DNA of 64,000 nt from Rallus limicola (Eukaryota; Chordata; Aves; Gruiformes; Rallidae): the NCBI GenBank assembly GCA_022605955.1, contig JAKCOZ010000006.1, positions 2,108,001 through 2,172,000 of the forward strand, given 5' to 3'. Positions 1-12,860 of the stretch are shown one piece after another (positions within the stretch are counted from its first letter, which is position 1; each line of letters starts with the position of its first letter). Position numbers and translations under genes: made by a program. A model generated the notes under the pieces. It saw only the letters and a list, made by a program, of their open reading frames with translations, made no database searches and was not told where the DNA came from.

Positions 1-808
1 AAATGGCAACTTAGGGGAGAAATCTTGGCAAACTTAAATCAGATGGAGGGGGAGATGGTTTGTTTGGGAAATCTAATAGCTGTCAAAGCAAAGTTGATTC
101 TTCGTGGTAGATTGAGTGTGTGTTAAGTGTTCAACTATATTGCTCAAAGAATGCTTCTTGCCATGAACTTCTCTTGAACTGTATTTTTATGTTCCACATT
201 CTTGGGGATATTTTAGCTAAGATCCTGGCTTATTTTATTCTTGATCACCCAAATAAGGGTCAGCAAATCTTGCTGTGCGTAGATTGAGAATTAGATCAGG
301 TGTTCTTTAATAAATACAGGTATTGTTAATGCTATTTCTGGGAGCCAGGAGCTTTTTCATGCTCCTGGCTGGTCTGAGAAAGCAGATTTTGTTTACCACG
401 GTAGATGAGACCACTGACCCCAGACATCTACAGCTGAGAAATGTTTCTGTGAAGACATACTAATCTTAATTTACTCCCATTGGAACACTATACTCCTGAT
501 GAGATTATTTTTCAAATCATTACTTCATTTTTCAATAAGCAGAGACTTTGACCTGTGTGAAGTGTCCTTTCAGTGGCAGAGAGATTTAAAGCCCTGATAG
601 CAAGGTTGTCTTGTTCTGGCCTTACAGAGATAGATAGTCCTTGTGTTGTGATATCCATCACGATCTATACATAGCAGGCCTTGAATTCAAGCTGAAATAT
701 GGCACAGAAACACACAATATACCAAAAACTGTCGGTGTTGCTTGTCCCATGGCTGGCTGGCTGTGGTTTTTTGGGGTGTTTGAAAGCGTTAATTGCTGGT
801 CTAGTAGG

Positions 809-1262
809 ATCACAGAATTGTAGGGGTTGGAAGGGACCTCCAGAGCTCATTGGGTCCAACCCCCTGCCAAGTCAGGCTCCCTAGGACAGGTCACACAGGT
901 TGGTGTCCAGACGGGGCTGGAATCTCTCCAGAGAAGGAGACTCCACACCCCCTGGGCAGCCTGTCCCAGTGCTTCCCATTCCAGATCTGTTAGCATGTCT
1001 CTACTACTGATATGGCTTCTAATAACGCTAGAAACCTAAAGAGTGTGTTTTAGAGAGAAGTTTTCAGATCCCCTCTCAGGCGTCTTCTCTCCAGGCTGAA
1101 CAGCCCCAGCTCCCTCAGCCTTTCCTCACAGGGGAGATGCTCCAGGCCTTTCATCATCTCCCTGTCCCTCCTCTGGACTCTCTCCAGGAGATCCCTGTCT
1201 TTTTAATCCCAGGGAGCCCAGAACTGGACACAACACTCCAGGTGGGGCCTGACCTGGGTCTT
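809..1262 (-). mobile_element. CR1 fragment, broken in the middle
   Basis: It starts at the reversed CR1 3' end (ATCACAGAATTGTAGGGGTTGGAAGG) and reads into the body. About 983-1064 does not match other copies, then CR1 resumes with CAGATCCCCTCTCAGG up to the GGTCTGACC-type segment. Confidence 0.9.
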
Positions 1263-2069
1263 TGCTTTCTTTCCCCCCATATACAGCCCGTACATGTTGA
1301 AGCTATTGTACGTTCTGCATGAGCAAGGTCACAGCAATTACACTTCTTAATAGAAAGATGGCAGTGGTTCTGCTTTCAATTATCTTATTGTTGAGCTATT
1401 CAGATAGGCATTGTGCAAATACATTTCACGAAGTTAAACTGCCAATATGTTTTCCTTTTCCCAGTAAACTAATTATCATTGTATTGTGTAAAGCTTGAAT
1501 GAGGATCTGCTTTTGTCCCTTGGCAGTCTCTATTTTTGTCATCAAGTTTGTTTTACAAGTAGAGCTCTCTTCTCTTAAGTAGAAACAAAAAACCCTGTAG
1601 TAATCAAATCTGAATTCTCTTGTGTTTTGTGATTCATAGTTATGTCTTAATCTCATCTCTAATGAAGCAAAGTGCCCACTTGTAATATTTATTTTCCCCT
1701 CTGCCTTTTCATTTTATTTCAGGGTTTCTCCCCAGCTGGAGATCTTGCCCTTTCATTGAAAACTTCTCCAATCATGCTGATTGTTGGCAGATGATTTAGC
1801 TGTTCCTGGTAGTCTAGCAGTCACCCTGAGGTCAGGTTTTGGCCACCACCATCAATTAGTAGCTTGACCTAAATAAGAATCTGAAGTGCTCTTGTGTTGA
1901 ATCTCTGTAACTGAGAAGGTGGGTGGTGAAGGTGGTTCTGTACTGTTATGATTGAGCTTCGTTCCTTCCAGCAAGTGCTCAGCTGCTTGGGTCTGCTTTA
2001 AGATCTGTGCCAGTCTCCACTCTGAAGTGTAACCATGGGACAGTTTTATCTGAGAAGGAAATCCCATTG

Positions 2070-2646
2070 CTGAGACCAATGGGATGAGGTTTAACAAGGC
2101 CAAGTGCAGAGTGCTGCACATGGGACAGAACAACCCTGAGCAGCGCTACAGGCTGGGGGAGACTGGCTGGAGAGCTGTCAGGCAGAGAAGGATCTAGTTG
2201 GGTGACTGCCACTAAACATGAGCCAGCAGTGTGCCCAGGTGGCCAGGAAGGCCAAGGGCATCCAGGCTTGTGTCAGCAATAGTGTGGCCATAGGTCACAC
2301 TATAGGTCTGGGGAGGGGATTGTGCCCCTGGACTGGGCACTGGTGAGGCCGCACCTCGAGTGCTGGATCCAGTTCTGGGCTCCTCAGCATCAGAAGGACA
2401 TGGAGGTCCTGGAGCGAGTGCAGAGAAGGGCAACCAGGCTGGGGAAGGGGCTGGAGGGCAAATCCTCTGAGGAGCAGCTGAGGGAGCTGGGGGTGTTGAG
2501 CCTGGAGAAGAAGAGGCTGTGAGGGGAGAGGGTTGAGTCACCATCCCTGGATGTGCTTAAAAAAAGGGTAGATGATGTTTAGCAAAGGACATGAACGGTT
2601 GGACTTGATGATTTTAAAGGTCTTTTCCAACCTTGTGATTCTGTGA
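2070..2646 (+). mobile_element. CR1 fragment with internal deletion
   Basis: It opens like the copy at 11779 (GACCAATGGGATGAGGTTTAAC) and ends at CCAACCTTGTGATTCTGTGA. Between about 2525 and 2532 it jumps from the AAGAGGCTGAGGGGAGA region to GTTGAGTCACCATCCCTGG, losing about 200 bp present in other copies. Confidence 0.9.
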
Positions 2647-3350
2647 AACAGGTTTTGAAGTCCTGCAGCCAAAACTTCTTGTGTCTTGGTCTTCTGGTGG
2701 AGTGCTGGGTATTTTGGTGCCTGTGGATCTTCAGCAGCCTACTTGTCCTAACACTTTATTCAAAATGTCCCAGGGAATAGTCATTTCAAGTGAGCTGGCT
2801 GGACAAAGGTAGTCCTTCTCACTTGGCTTTATTCTGGTTGAGAAAAATCCCATTGCTTTTAAACAGCATGAGCTTTCTCCTCTGGATAGGACATTCCTTT
2901 ACAGTGAGCAAACAGGATGTGGTTAGGTTGGAGGGAAAACACAAGCTCCTTCCTCCCCTGCCTGACCCCCCTTGCAGCCCTCCAAAAGGGGGTGAAGTCA
3001 AAATAAGTCAAACTTCAGTAAATATTTAAACTGTTTTCTTGTGCACTCCTCATACTTCAGTCATATCAAGGAAGAACTTGTGACTTTTTCAGGTCATTAT
3101 CTTATCTGGATTGGGCTATTTAGTTCTAACCTCATATAGAGTCCCCTATCCATGGGCTTCAAGCTTAAAAATCATGTTCTAAGCTGCCCTATTTGTTGGT
3201 AGTGTTGTATGAGGCACAGTTATTCCCTCGATCTGGTGGATGACTCTCTGCTATCACACCAGTGACTGTTACAGTCACAGTAGTGACATCAGTTCTTTAT
3301 CTTTTTAATAGTGAATAATTGGGATTCAGCTGCATTCTGCCAAGTCTGCT

Positions 3351-3388
3351 CTGCAGCCCCCTCCCTGCAGCCCCCTCCCTGCAGCCCC
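3351..3388. repeat. 14-bp minisatellite, about 2.7 copies
   Basis: The unit CTGCAGCCCCCTCC repeats with starts at 3351, 3365 and 3379. It is GC-rich and not conserved in any recognised element. Confidence 0.85.
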
Positions 3389-3468
3389 GCTGCTTACTGT
3401 CCTTGGAAATAAGAAGTGAAGGGAAAGGCCACATCAAGTTTGTTCTCTGACAAATTCAGAGGGTGCAG

Positions 3469-3542
3469 TTGCACAGGAAGCATAACTGAAGACATCAGTT
3501 ATACCTTCCTGTGCAAGGAAGGTATAACTGATGTCTTCAGTT
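3469..3542. repeat. Perfect 27-bp inverted repeat with nested palindromes
   Basis: Arms 3484-3510 and 3516-3542 are exact reverse complements (27 bp each) around the 5-base loop GTGCA. A second pair, TTGCACAGGAAG (3469-3480) and CTTCCTGTGCAA (3505-3516), overlaps it and offers an alternative fold. The right arm ends exactly where a + strand CR1 copy begins (TTTGGGCCCCTCACTGCAAG). Confidence 0.95.
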
Positions 3543-3971
3543 TTGGGCCCCTCACTGCAAGAAAGATATTGAGGCCCTGGAATATGTCCAGAGAAGGGAA
3601 ACAAAGCTGGTGATGGGTACAGAACCAAGTCTTACGAGGATCGGCTGAGGGAACTGGGGCTGTTCAGTCTGGGGAAGATGAGGCTCAGGGGAGACCTTAT
3701 TGCTCTCTCCAACTCCCTGAAAGGAGGTTGTGGTGAGCTGGGGATCAGCGTCTTCTCACACATAAGTAGCAACAGGGCAAGAGGGAACGGCTGCAAGTTG
3801 GGCCAGGGGAGGTTCAGGTAAGAAATGAGGAGAAATTTCTTCCCAGAAAGAGTGGTTGGGCATTGGAACAGGCTGCCCAGGGAGGTGGTGGAGTTGCCAT
3901 CCCTTGGGGTGTTCAAGGAAAGCTTGGATGAGGGACTGAGGGACATGGTCTAGTAGGTAATATAGGTAGTA
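3543..3971 (+). mobile_element. CR1 fragment, 5' piece of an interrupted copy
   Basis: The body runs from TTTGGGCCCCTCACTGC to CTAGTAGGTAATATAGG, where a - strand CR1 interrupts it. Its 3' end resumes near 4532. The same family copy at 29683 is uninterrupted and shows what is expected. Confidence 0.9.
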
Positions 3972-4530
3972 TCACAGAACATTAGGAGTTGGAAGGGACC
4001 TTGAAAGCTCGTCTAGTCCAATCCCCCTACCAGAGCAGGATCACCCAGACTAAATCACCTAGGAACACATCCAGGCAGGTTTGAATGTCTCCAGAGAAGG
4101 AGACTCCACAAGCTCTCTGGGCAGCCTGGCCCAGGGCTCTGTTGCCCTCACGGTGAGAAAGTTTCTCCTTATATTCACATGGAACTGCCTTCCAGCTGCA
4201 CCCGCTGCCCCTTGTCCTGTCGCTGCCACCCCTGAGCAGAGCCTGGCTCCAGCCTCCTGATTCTCACCCTTTACATATTGATAGACATTGATGAGATCAC
4301 CCTCAGTCTCCTCTTCTCCAGGCTAAAGAGGTCCAGCTCCCTCAGCCTCTCCTCATCAGGAAGGGGTTCCACTCCCTCCATCACCTTGGTGTCCCTGTGC
4401 TGGGCTCTTCCAAGGAGTTCTATGTCCTTCTTGTGCTGAGGGGCCCAGAACTGGACCCAGTATTCCAGGTGCGGTCTCACTAGGGCAGAGCAGAGGGGAA
4501 GAAGGGCCTCTCTTGACCTTCTAACCAAGC
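3972..4530 (-). mobile_element. CR1 copy nested inside another CR1
   Basis: It begins with TATCACAGAACATTAGGAGTTGGAAGG and extends through CCAGAACTGGACCCAGTATTCC. It is inserted about 60 bp from the 3' end of the + strand copy. Confidence 0.9.
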
Positions 4531-4592
4531 AGGATAGTTGGACTAGATGATCTTGGGGATCTTTTCCAACCTTAATGTTTCTATGATTCTAC
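4531..4592 (+). mobile_element. CR1 3' end, resumption of interrupted copy
   Basis: TTGGACTAGATGATCTTGGGGATC...CTATGATTCTA is a CR1 3' terminus in + orientation and completes the copy starting at 3543. Confidence 0.9.
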
Positions 4593-6332
4593 AAAATATG
4601 GTGATGTGAAAGTGCAGTGATACCAGCTTCATGTCAGTGGGCTAAGCTTCTCCTCACCAGTTAACTGTCCAATAGTTAAGGGTCCTTAAAACATAGAAGT
4701 ACTTGCTGTTAATTTAGTTTGCAAATATTCTGCATCACTTTGAAAATGAGATTTGGGTTTCTACTTAGATTTGCTAAATGGGATGTAGTTAAATTGTGCC
4801 ACGCTTCAGCCTGTGGAAAACAGATCTGATGTGTAAAAAAAAACCAAACAAAAACCCAAACCCCATTCCTTTTAGTTAGGTCTTCCCTAAAGAGCTTTCT
4901 GAAGCAGAGATTAAACTTTGAGACTTTAATATAATTTGGGATATGGCAGAAATCCGAACAGAAGAGAGAATAAAAGATCTAAACCATATGGTGCAATACC
5001 AAAGTAGAAGCAGGTGAAAGCAGTTAAAAATGAAGCAATTTCTTAAGCTTTAAAAAAATACTTCTATTAAAGACAGGCGGTTATAGACAATAAAAATTGG
5101 CCACCAATAGATCAGTACGTATTTTTCTGGATCCAGAGAAGTTCATAAATCACAGAGCAGAACAGTAAATATATTTGGACTTGAATTCATATGAGATATT
5201 TGAGGTCTGAAATAAATGTATGGAATAAGGATTCTTTCAGCTTTTCCTAACAGTTACCATCTGCCTGAACTGAGAGCCCTGTGGTGATTTACTGCAGGCT
5301 CATCAAACACTGAAAGTAACTGTGTAAAACAACTAAGCATTAGCTGAGGCCATAAAATTAAATGATCTTGATGGCTGAGAAGTACTTGTCTAAGGTCAGC
5401 TGAAAAAAGGTAGGATGGTGAAGAGTAATTAGATCATTTAAAGTTGTAGAAGGGTGGTCCTAATGCTTAAAACACTGGAATTAGGCTAATTAGGTTTTCA
5501 GAGCTCTAGTTTTCCTGAATCTGTAGTAATTCTTCTGATTTTTAAATAAAATGGTATTAGTGATTAGTTTTGGATGGAGGTGTTGTAGTAGCAAACTTCC
5601 TGCCTGTGCCACCTTCTCCAAACCAGTGGTTTAGTCCATATATTGAAAAGTCAGTAGGAGATGGGTTAAAACCTCTTTTATTAAGAAGTAACTGATATTT
5701 TCATAAGGAGGGATGTTGGGGGGTAGGGGAAAACACCAAACCTGATTGATCCAAACCTTAGGTGTCTCACCTTCAACTGCAAATATGAGAAGTCCTTGCA
5801 AGAGGCATTTCTCTGCCATCTACCCCTGCAAGTTCTCAGACTTATATTCAGCAGCATGTAAAACCAGTGTCTCCTTCCTTATGCCTGGAATCATAGGAAA
5901 TAAAGCTGAAGTGAACACTAGACAGTAATATTGTCCATCTTCCTCTCCCAAGGAGAGTTAGGAGTTTATTTAGAGGGAAGTGTTATCATAGCTGAGAGGA
6001 TACAGGGTAGTTTGAACGGGCCTTAGGCATGATGCGTCAGACTTGGTGTTTGTAGCTTTGTGATTATAAGATGATTTGCTTGTGTCTGGATGACTGTATT
6101 TCCAGCAATGTGAAGTGGTGACTGGTGGTCTTGTGGGGTAGTTGAATTGTATTACTGAAGAGATATGGTAGAGCCCATAGAAATGACTTTGAGCCCCTGA
6201 GGCAGGCTCATCCTGTACAGCTCCCAAGACCACAAATGTTTTTAGACATAATCAAGACTAAATCTTGAACTGAAAACTGAAGCTTGCCTTGGTTTAACAC
6301 TGACATGTCTGTCTAGCTGTTGGCATCTTCAG

Positions 6333-6546
6333 AGAATCATCATCATCATCAAGGTTGGAAAAGACCTTCAAGATCATCAAGTCCAACCATCAGCCCTATC
6401 CTATTGTAACCTGTAAACCATCTCCCGAAGCACCACATCTACTACCCATTTCACAATTCTACAATTCCACCACCTCTCTGGGCAGCCTGTTCCAATGCTT
6501 CACCACTCTTGGTGAAGAAATTTTTCCTAATATCCAAAATTCCTAA
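6333..6546 (-). mobile_element. CR1 fragment, short
   Basis: The 3' terminal region is reversed: AGAATCATCATCATCATCAAGGTTGGAAAAGACC. The terminal repeat has become an ATC microsatellite. It is 5'-truncated after CTAATATCCAAAA. Confidence 0.9.
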
Positions 6547-8036
6547 CATCCTTATGATTCAGCTAGACTGAAAATAATGTCAACCAGCTACCAGTAATTT
6601 TCCATGTTGCTTAGAAGCGTCTTTATAGAAAGACTTTTAAACCAGAGCTGACAATTTAGTACCCTATGTTCTTTGTAACCTTAAAATGTGATTTACTATA
6701 GTAAAACCACACTCTTCAGTTTGAGGTATGCATTCTTGTTATGTCTAAAATGTGCTCAAGTTGACTAAATACCATGTTAGGGAAAAAAATCTCATTGAAG
6801 ACTAACTTCAGAGTAGCAACCTCTTAAGAGTCTGCTCATGGTGTCTGTAAGCTGGAGAACTCTCACAATATTTCTAATGCAAGTTTTCAGGCTGTTAGCA
6901 AACAAAAGAGTGTTCATGACTTGTTGAAGATGTAGAACAATTCCATTCTTGAAGTGGTGGTGGTAGTTCTGTAGTTTCAGCTTGGAGAGGAGATGGATTT
7001 TCACCCCTGTTTTGTATTGTAAAGGCTGACTTGGGTTCCTTTTCCCCATCAGAATAACTGTGAACAAAGCACGTAACCTTTGCCTCCCTTGTTCCTTTTC
7101 ACAGCTCTTTTGGGAGGATTTAATGAGGGTTAGTACCTGAGAAACTTACAGTGCCGACAGCATAAAATAACACTGATGTTGACTCTTCACTTAACCATTC
7201 CTTTCAGCTGGGATTTCTTCCTTTTCCACCCCTATTTTACAAGGAAATTAAACAATTCCTCCTCTTGGGCTTGCACTGATCTGTATTTACCTGAGTGCAG
7301 GCTTTGATTTGTCAGTCTCACTTGAGTTTCTTCCAAACAGATATGTTTGGTTATGTAGATCAGCAGTACTCTAAGCCTTGACCTGCTCATACTTGTTTGC
7401 TTACTCATTGCCTATCAGCAGTGAGTACCTTACATATAAACAGACTGAAGCTAAGTTGCCTTCAAAACCCCAACAGTTTGCTCTTCCTAGAACTGCTCCT
7501 GGTTAGTGCCACCTGGTTGAATTAAACACACAGTTTCAGTGCTAAGAGCAGGATCTGATTTGAACATGAGGTGCCTTTGATGGAAGAGGAGACCTTCTTG
7601 ACTTAGCCCTTCTCACTTCCATGTAATTTTTTCTTGGACCAGGTTTAAGTTGAAGAATTTTTGTCTATCAGCTGATGTTTGCTTGGGAAGTGGTAGCAGT
7701 AATTAATAGGTGATACATTGAAGTGAAACACTTGATGTTGACTTGTTGGAATGAAGACTGTGGATAGGGAGAGATGCTTGTTCTTGAGAGCCCACCAAGC
7801 AGGAGCAATGGGAGAGGTATGAGGTGCCATCTCTTTCCTAAGCTCTGCTAAAAGAAAATTATTCAGAGGTGATTAGAAATAATTTGTAATTGCTTCTCTG
7901 GTTTTTTTTTTTTTTCAGTTTTTCAATTTTCTTTTTACTGTTGCCCATGAAAAATAGCAATGGAAAACTGTTCTTCTGAGACTGGGAAAACTTGGGTCTT
8001 GAACATATTAGCATTAGTATAAACCTCATATCTAGA

Positions 8037-8453
8037 TGCCTGGAGCATCTCCCCTATAAGGAAAGGCTGAGTGAGCTGAGACTGTGCAGTCTTGAGAAAA
8101 GAAGACTAAGGGGGGACCTTAGTAATGTTTATAAATATCTTAAGCATGGGATGCAGGGGGAAATGGCCAGCCCCTTTTCAGTGTCTGTGGGGACAGGACA
8201 AGGGGCAATGGCTGCCAGTTAGAGCACAGGAAGTTCTGCCCCAACATGTGGAAGAACTTTTTCCCAGTGAGGGTGAGGGAGCCCTGGGACAGGCTGCCCA
8301 GGGGGTTGTGGAGTCTCCTTCTCTGGAGAGATTCCAGCCCTGTCTGGACACCGACCTGTGTGACCTGTCCTAGGGAGCCTGCTTTGGCAGGGGGGTTGGA
8401 CCTGATGATCTCTGGAGTTCCCTTCCAACCCCTATGGTTCTGTGATTCTGTGA
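8037..8453 (+). mobile_element. CR1 fragment
   Basis: It runs from CTGGAGCATCTCCCCTATAAGG to the terminal TTCTGTGATTCTGTGA, with the GGGAGCCTGCTTTGGCAGGG 3' type. Confidence 0.95.
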
Positions 8454-9039
8454 TGGAGGCTGTAAGGATATTTTTCTGTTTTTTCATGGAAGAAACTGTT
8501 CTGTCACTACGATATCACGAGTGGAAGAATACAACTTCAGTCCAAAGCAACGTGCCATGAAAGGGGAGGTGTGCTATGTGTATAAAAATGTAATGCATGA
8601 GTATGTTTTTCAGTTTGTTAGGGATTTCCCTCTGTTGCTGGAGTGTGGTACAGCTGGGTAGCGCTGGTCATCTGACTCGTAGCCCAGAGAGTCCTATAAA
8701 CCAGAACACACGACTCGAAGAAATTAATAAAGACTTTGTGTTTGTCACAGTCCTTCAGGATTAAATAAGCAAAACATAAAACTTCCAAAGCAAACATAAG
8801 CTTTTAAAATTGAGAGTCCTCTTTATGTTATCTTAGATCTTAAAGGCACATACTGACCATCTGGTTAAAATCAGTCTTGTGTGCAGTTTGGATCGCTCAC
8901 ACAGTGTTCTCCACCTTCTGAATGGACTTGTTTAATTTCAGCATCTTTGGTACAGTGGTTGTAGATCCTAAAGCTGCCTTTCCACATGGCTGCCAGCTTG
9001 TTATTCCCTGCTACTAGTCCTTGTGCTCTTCTTATCTTA

Positions 9040-9345
9040 GGATGGTAAGGGAAGGGATCTCTGAAGGCCACTTAGTCCAACCCCCCTGCAGCGAGCAGGG
9101 ACATCTCCACTAGATCAGGTTGCTCAGAGCCCCATCAAGCCTGACCTGGAATGTCTCCAGGGATGGGGCCTCTACCACCTCTCTGGGCAACCTGTCCCAG
9201 GGATCCACCACCTTCGTAATGAAGAATTTTTTTCCTAATATCCAATGTAAAATCTCCCCTTTTTGAGTTTAAACCCATCACCCCTTGTCCTATCACTCCA
9301 TGCCCTTAGGAACAGTTCTTCCACAGCTTTCCTATAGGCACTTAT
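9040..9345 (-). mobile_element. CR1 fragment, older
   Basis: It carries TTAGTCCAACCCCCCTGCAG, TCTCTGGGCAACCTGTCCC and CCCTTGTCCTATCACTCC. The 3' terminal repeat is eroded. Confidence 0.85.
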
Positions 9346-10270
9346 ATTGTCATATATAATTGTGTGTATATGTATATATATATATATACACTTATAAATA
9401 CTCTTACAGCTTTCTGATATTGTCATCTTAGAGTAAGTATATGAGTTCTGCTTTAAAGGGGCTTAATGATCTTTTTTTCCCAAGCATGACAGCAAGACTA
9501 GAAACAAGGCAGGCACGTGTTGGAGTAGAGTGGGGCAGCCAGATGCCATTTTGCATGTTGAGCACTTTGTTGTTGTAAAAATGCTAAAATAGCAGTTTTC
9601 AAAGGTACTTTTTGAGGAAGTATAACTGCAACCTTATAGATTTAACTCTTTATAGCAGGCCAAAGTGAGGGATGGAGCTTACAGTCGTGCTTTGCTATAG
9701 GCAAGAAGAATTTCACACAGGGCACCAACAGTTAAAGTTGTATTCAGTTATACTCAATGAAGCACTGTATAAAATGTTGTGGTTCCTCTCCCTTAAGTTT
9801 ATCCCTTGTGAGCAGGCTTAATGGGCAAGGAAGGTTAACACACAGAGAAAGAGACATCCAAGTTGGCAATATTTTTCTACAAGCCATAAATGTGTGTATA
9901 GAAAGACATCCACTGACATTATGATGTTATGAAAGCTGACATGAGGATGTATACACTTTAGAGTGTTTCAAGATTAATTAGTGGGAATTAGAGGCTAGAA
10001 ATGTGAATATTAGCTAAGAACCAGCACCAGTGTGATGAACAGAAAAGCTTAATCTGTACTGCTTCAAAGAAACTGGCTGTGGGAGATGGTAGGGAGCACT
10101 GCAAACTGTATTTTATTCTCTTTTCTATAGTGTATGTATTGAAGAGCTCTGTCTCTAAGGATAGACTATATAGCTTCCATTGCTAGCGAGTTGCTGAACC
10201 GCTATCTTCTACTGAAACATGGCTTCTGTTTCTAATAGTGCTTTTTATTGTCAAGCCTCAGTTAGTTTTA

Positions 10271-10441
10271 GGGTGACAGAGCCCTGGGACAGGGGGTTGT
10301 GTGTGGAGTTTCCTTCTCTGGAGATATTCCAGCCCTGTCTGGAAGGTGACCTGTGTGACCTGTCCTAGGGAGCCTGCTTTGGCAGGGGGATTGGACCTGA
10401 TGATCTCTGGAGGTCCCTCCCAACCCCTACAATTCTGTGAT
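10271..10441 (+). mobile_element. CR1 3' end fragment
   Basis: It matches the last 170 bp of the 8037 copy, with an internal small deletion (CAGGGGGTTGTGTGTGG), and ends CAATTCTGTGAT. Confidence 0.9.
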
Positions 10442-11327
10442 TAATTGTAAAGGTAACCTTTAAATCTAAATCCTCCTCTACTTAGGTAGCATAATTATAG
10501 ATATATTGACATAATTTTTCTTGGTTTGTGTTTTACACTTAAGATACTGTGCAGGGGAATTCTTATAGCATGTGTTCATTTTGAAAGGCTTTATTTTCTT
10601 GCATGGGGAACTAGTTGGATTTATAGATCTATTAAGCAAGGTGAGCTAGATGTATACTATTCATGGTGATTTTTATATTCCTCAACTTCAAGTGACCTAG
10701 TGCCTTTGAAAGTAGCATAAAACTTGAAGCTGATGTCTTAATATTTGATCTGCTGTGATCATGACCCGTTAACCTTTAGCTTTAACGGCGCTATATAATT
10801 CTCCTTAAAAGTTGCAAATGCACTCTACTGCAGGGCTGATTGATGATAAAATACACTTTGTGTAATCACCCCTCTAGGATGTGTGTTGTTTCTAGTAGAT
10901 ATTGATCTCCTGTATTTGTTATCTTCTGTTTGAGAGAGCCTTTGGTTTCTGATGTAATGTGGGTTTTGCGCAGATAATACACTCAGTATCTTGATTGGGA
11001 GCTGCAGGATGTACGGTTCTTGAAAAGGCACAAGCTCCTTTCATGATGTAGTTCCCATAAACTTTAGATTGGACTGAGATTACTGAATTGACCGTGATGA
11101 CCTCATAACCTCTTGGTTGTAAAGGAAGAGTCAGAAGACAAGCCAAATTAAATCTGTTTGAAAACTGCTTCACTTAAGCACATATTCCTAGAAGATAGGA
11201 GTAAAATAATGTTCTTTAATGCAGACTGTCCAGCAGCTTCTGTACTTGGAGGGGCTAAAGTTTAGGTTTGCTGATCTCACACACTGCTATTTTTTATAAA
11301 CTATTTGCTGCATCTGGGTATATAAAG

Positions 11328-11425
11328 TAGATGAGGTACTTAGGGATATGGTTTAACATAGGACAGGAACTGTTGGACTCAATGATCTTAAAGGTCTTTT
11401 CCAACCATGTGATTCTGTGATTCTA
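11328..11425 (+). mobile_element. CR1 3' end fragment, short
   Basis: TAGATGAGGTACTTAGGG through GTGATTCTGTGATTCT matches the 3' ends of the 11779 and 33630 copies. Confidence 0.9.
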
Positions 11426-11778
11426 AAGTTGGGAAAAAAGACTTTCTTTATTAAAAAGGAGAAATAAACATTAGGAATACTGTATTTGCCAAGGGCTGGA
11501 GGGATCCTGATGCTCTGACTAGAGCCTGATAGGCATGTGAGGCTTGTTGAAAGGAATTGCTTATATTTCCTGAGCATTGTTCTGGTGTGATGGTCAGTGT
11601 CCTCTGTGTGTGAAGATATTTGTGCTCTCTCAATCCCAAAATAAGATCAAGAGAGAACACCATTTTTTAAAGATTATTTCTCTTTTGAAATGAGCTGACC
11701 AAAAGTGAACGTCTGAATACAAAGGGATAACGTGGGATCTGGTGTTGTGCTACCTGCTTCTTAAAGCATGCTTTGCTT

Positions 11779-12550
11779 AGCTGAGACCAAGGGGATGAGA
11801 TTAACACCACCAAGTGCAGAGTGCTGCACATGGGACAGAACAACCCTGGGCAGCGCTACAGGCTGGGGGAGACTGGCTGGAGAGCTGTCAGGCAGAGAAG
11901 GACTTGGGGGTGTTGTGTGACTGCTGACTGACCATGAGCCAGCAGTGTGCCCAGGTGGCCAGGAAGGCCAATAGCATCCTGGCTTGTGTCAGCAATAGTG
12001 TGGCCAGTAGGTCTGGGGAGGGGATTGTGCCCCTGGACTGGGCATTGGTGAGGCTGCACCTCGAGTGCTGGGTCCAGTTCTGGGCTCCACAGCATCAGAA
12101 GGACATGGAGGTCCTGGAGCGAGTGCAGAGAAGGGCAACCAGGCTGGGGAAGGGGCTGGAGGGCAAATCCTCTGAGGAGCAGCTGAGGGAGCTGGGGGTG
12201 TTGAGCCTGGAGAAGAGGAGGCTGAGGGGAGACCTTCTCAGCGCCTCCCCTGCCCTGCCAGGAGGGTGCAGAGAGGTGGGCGCTGGTCTCTTCAGCCAGG
12301 GGACAGGAGATGGGACAAGGGGCAATGGGCTCAAGCTGTGCCAGGGCAGGGTCAGCTCAGATGGGAGGGAAAGTTCTTCCCTGGCAGAGCTGTGGGGCTG
12401 TGGCACAGGCTGCCTAGGGAGGGGGCTGAGTCCCCATCCCTGAATGTGTTAGATGGGTAGGATGAGTACTTAGGGATATGATTTAGCTTAGGATGGGAAC
12501 TGTTGGACTTGATGATCTTAAAGGTCTCTTCCAACCTTGTGATTCTGTGA
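11779..12550 (+). mobile_element. CR1 fragment, long and well preserved
   Basis: About 770 bp of the CR1 3' half ends CCAACCTTGTGATTCTGTGAA. The stretch 12180-12360 is nearly identical to copies at 41290, 24310 and (reversed) 55965. The 169-residue ORF inside is a by-product of GC-rich CR1 sequence. Confidence 0.95.
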
Positions 12551-12860
12551 ATGTTGCAGCATTGGGGGGGAGTCATAAAGCATCTTTAGAATGCTTTAAT
12601 ATCCTTTAGAAAACGTAACTCATTAGCTGAATTCTGACATCAGGGGGTTTTACAGGTTGATTGACTGGAAGTTTGGAGGGTTCCTAAGTCCATCCTGCCA
12701 GAGGAGGTCCTGGGAGAAGTTACCCAGGAAAGTCATGCTTTTTAAATCTTTACCTTCTCAGAAAAGGAATGTTTGGCTTTTTCCAGTTTACTTAAGCATT
12801 TGAATAATTTCACCTTAAATGCATTATTTTTTTCCCTTTTCTTTCTTTCTTTCTCACCAG

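Larger units (their letters stand above)
1..12860 (+). other. UVRAG: UVRAG intron, 3' part
   Basis: This is intronic sequence before the first exon in the window, whose 5' end lies outside. Apart from the listed CR1 copies, a hairpin near 3.5 kb and a 14-bp minisatellite, I see only AT-rich unique DNA in 1-808, 1263-2069, 2647-3350, 4593-6332, 6546-8036, 8454-9039, 9346-10270, 10442-11327, 11426-11778 and 12551-12860. A TA-rich microsatellite is at about 9366-9390 and a T-run at about 7902-7915. No further coding exon was recognised. Confidence 0.8.

Noticed and set aside
11934..12443. 169-residue ORF on +
   Set aside because: It is the 3' non-coding half of a CR1 element; the same peptide pattern recurs in every copy of this subfamily.
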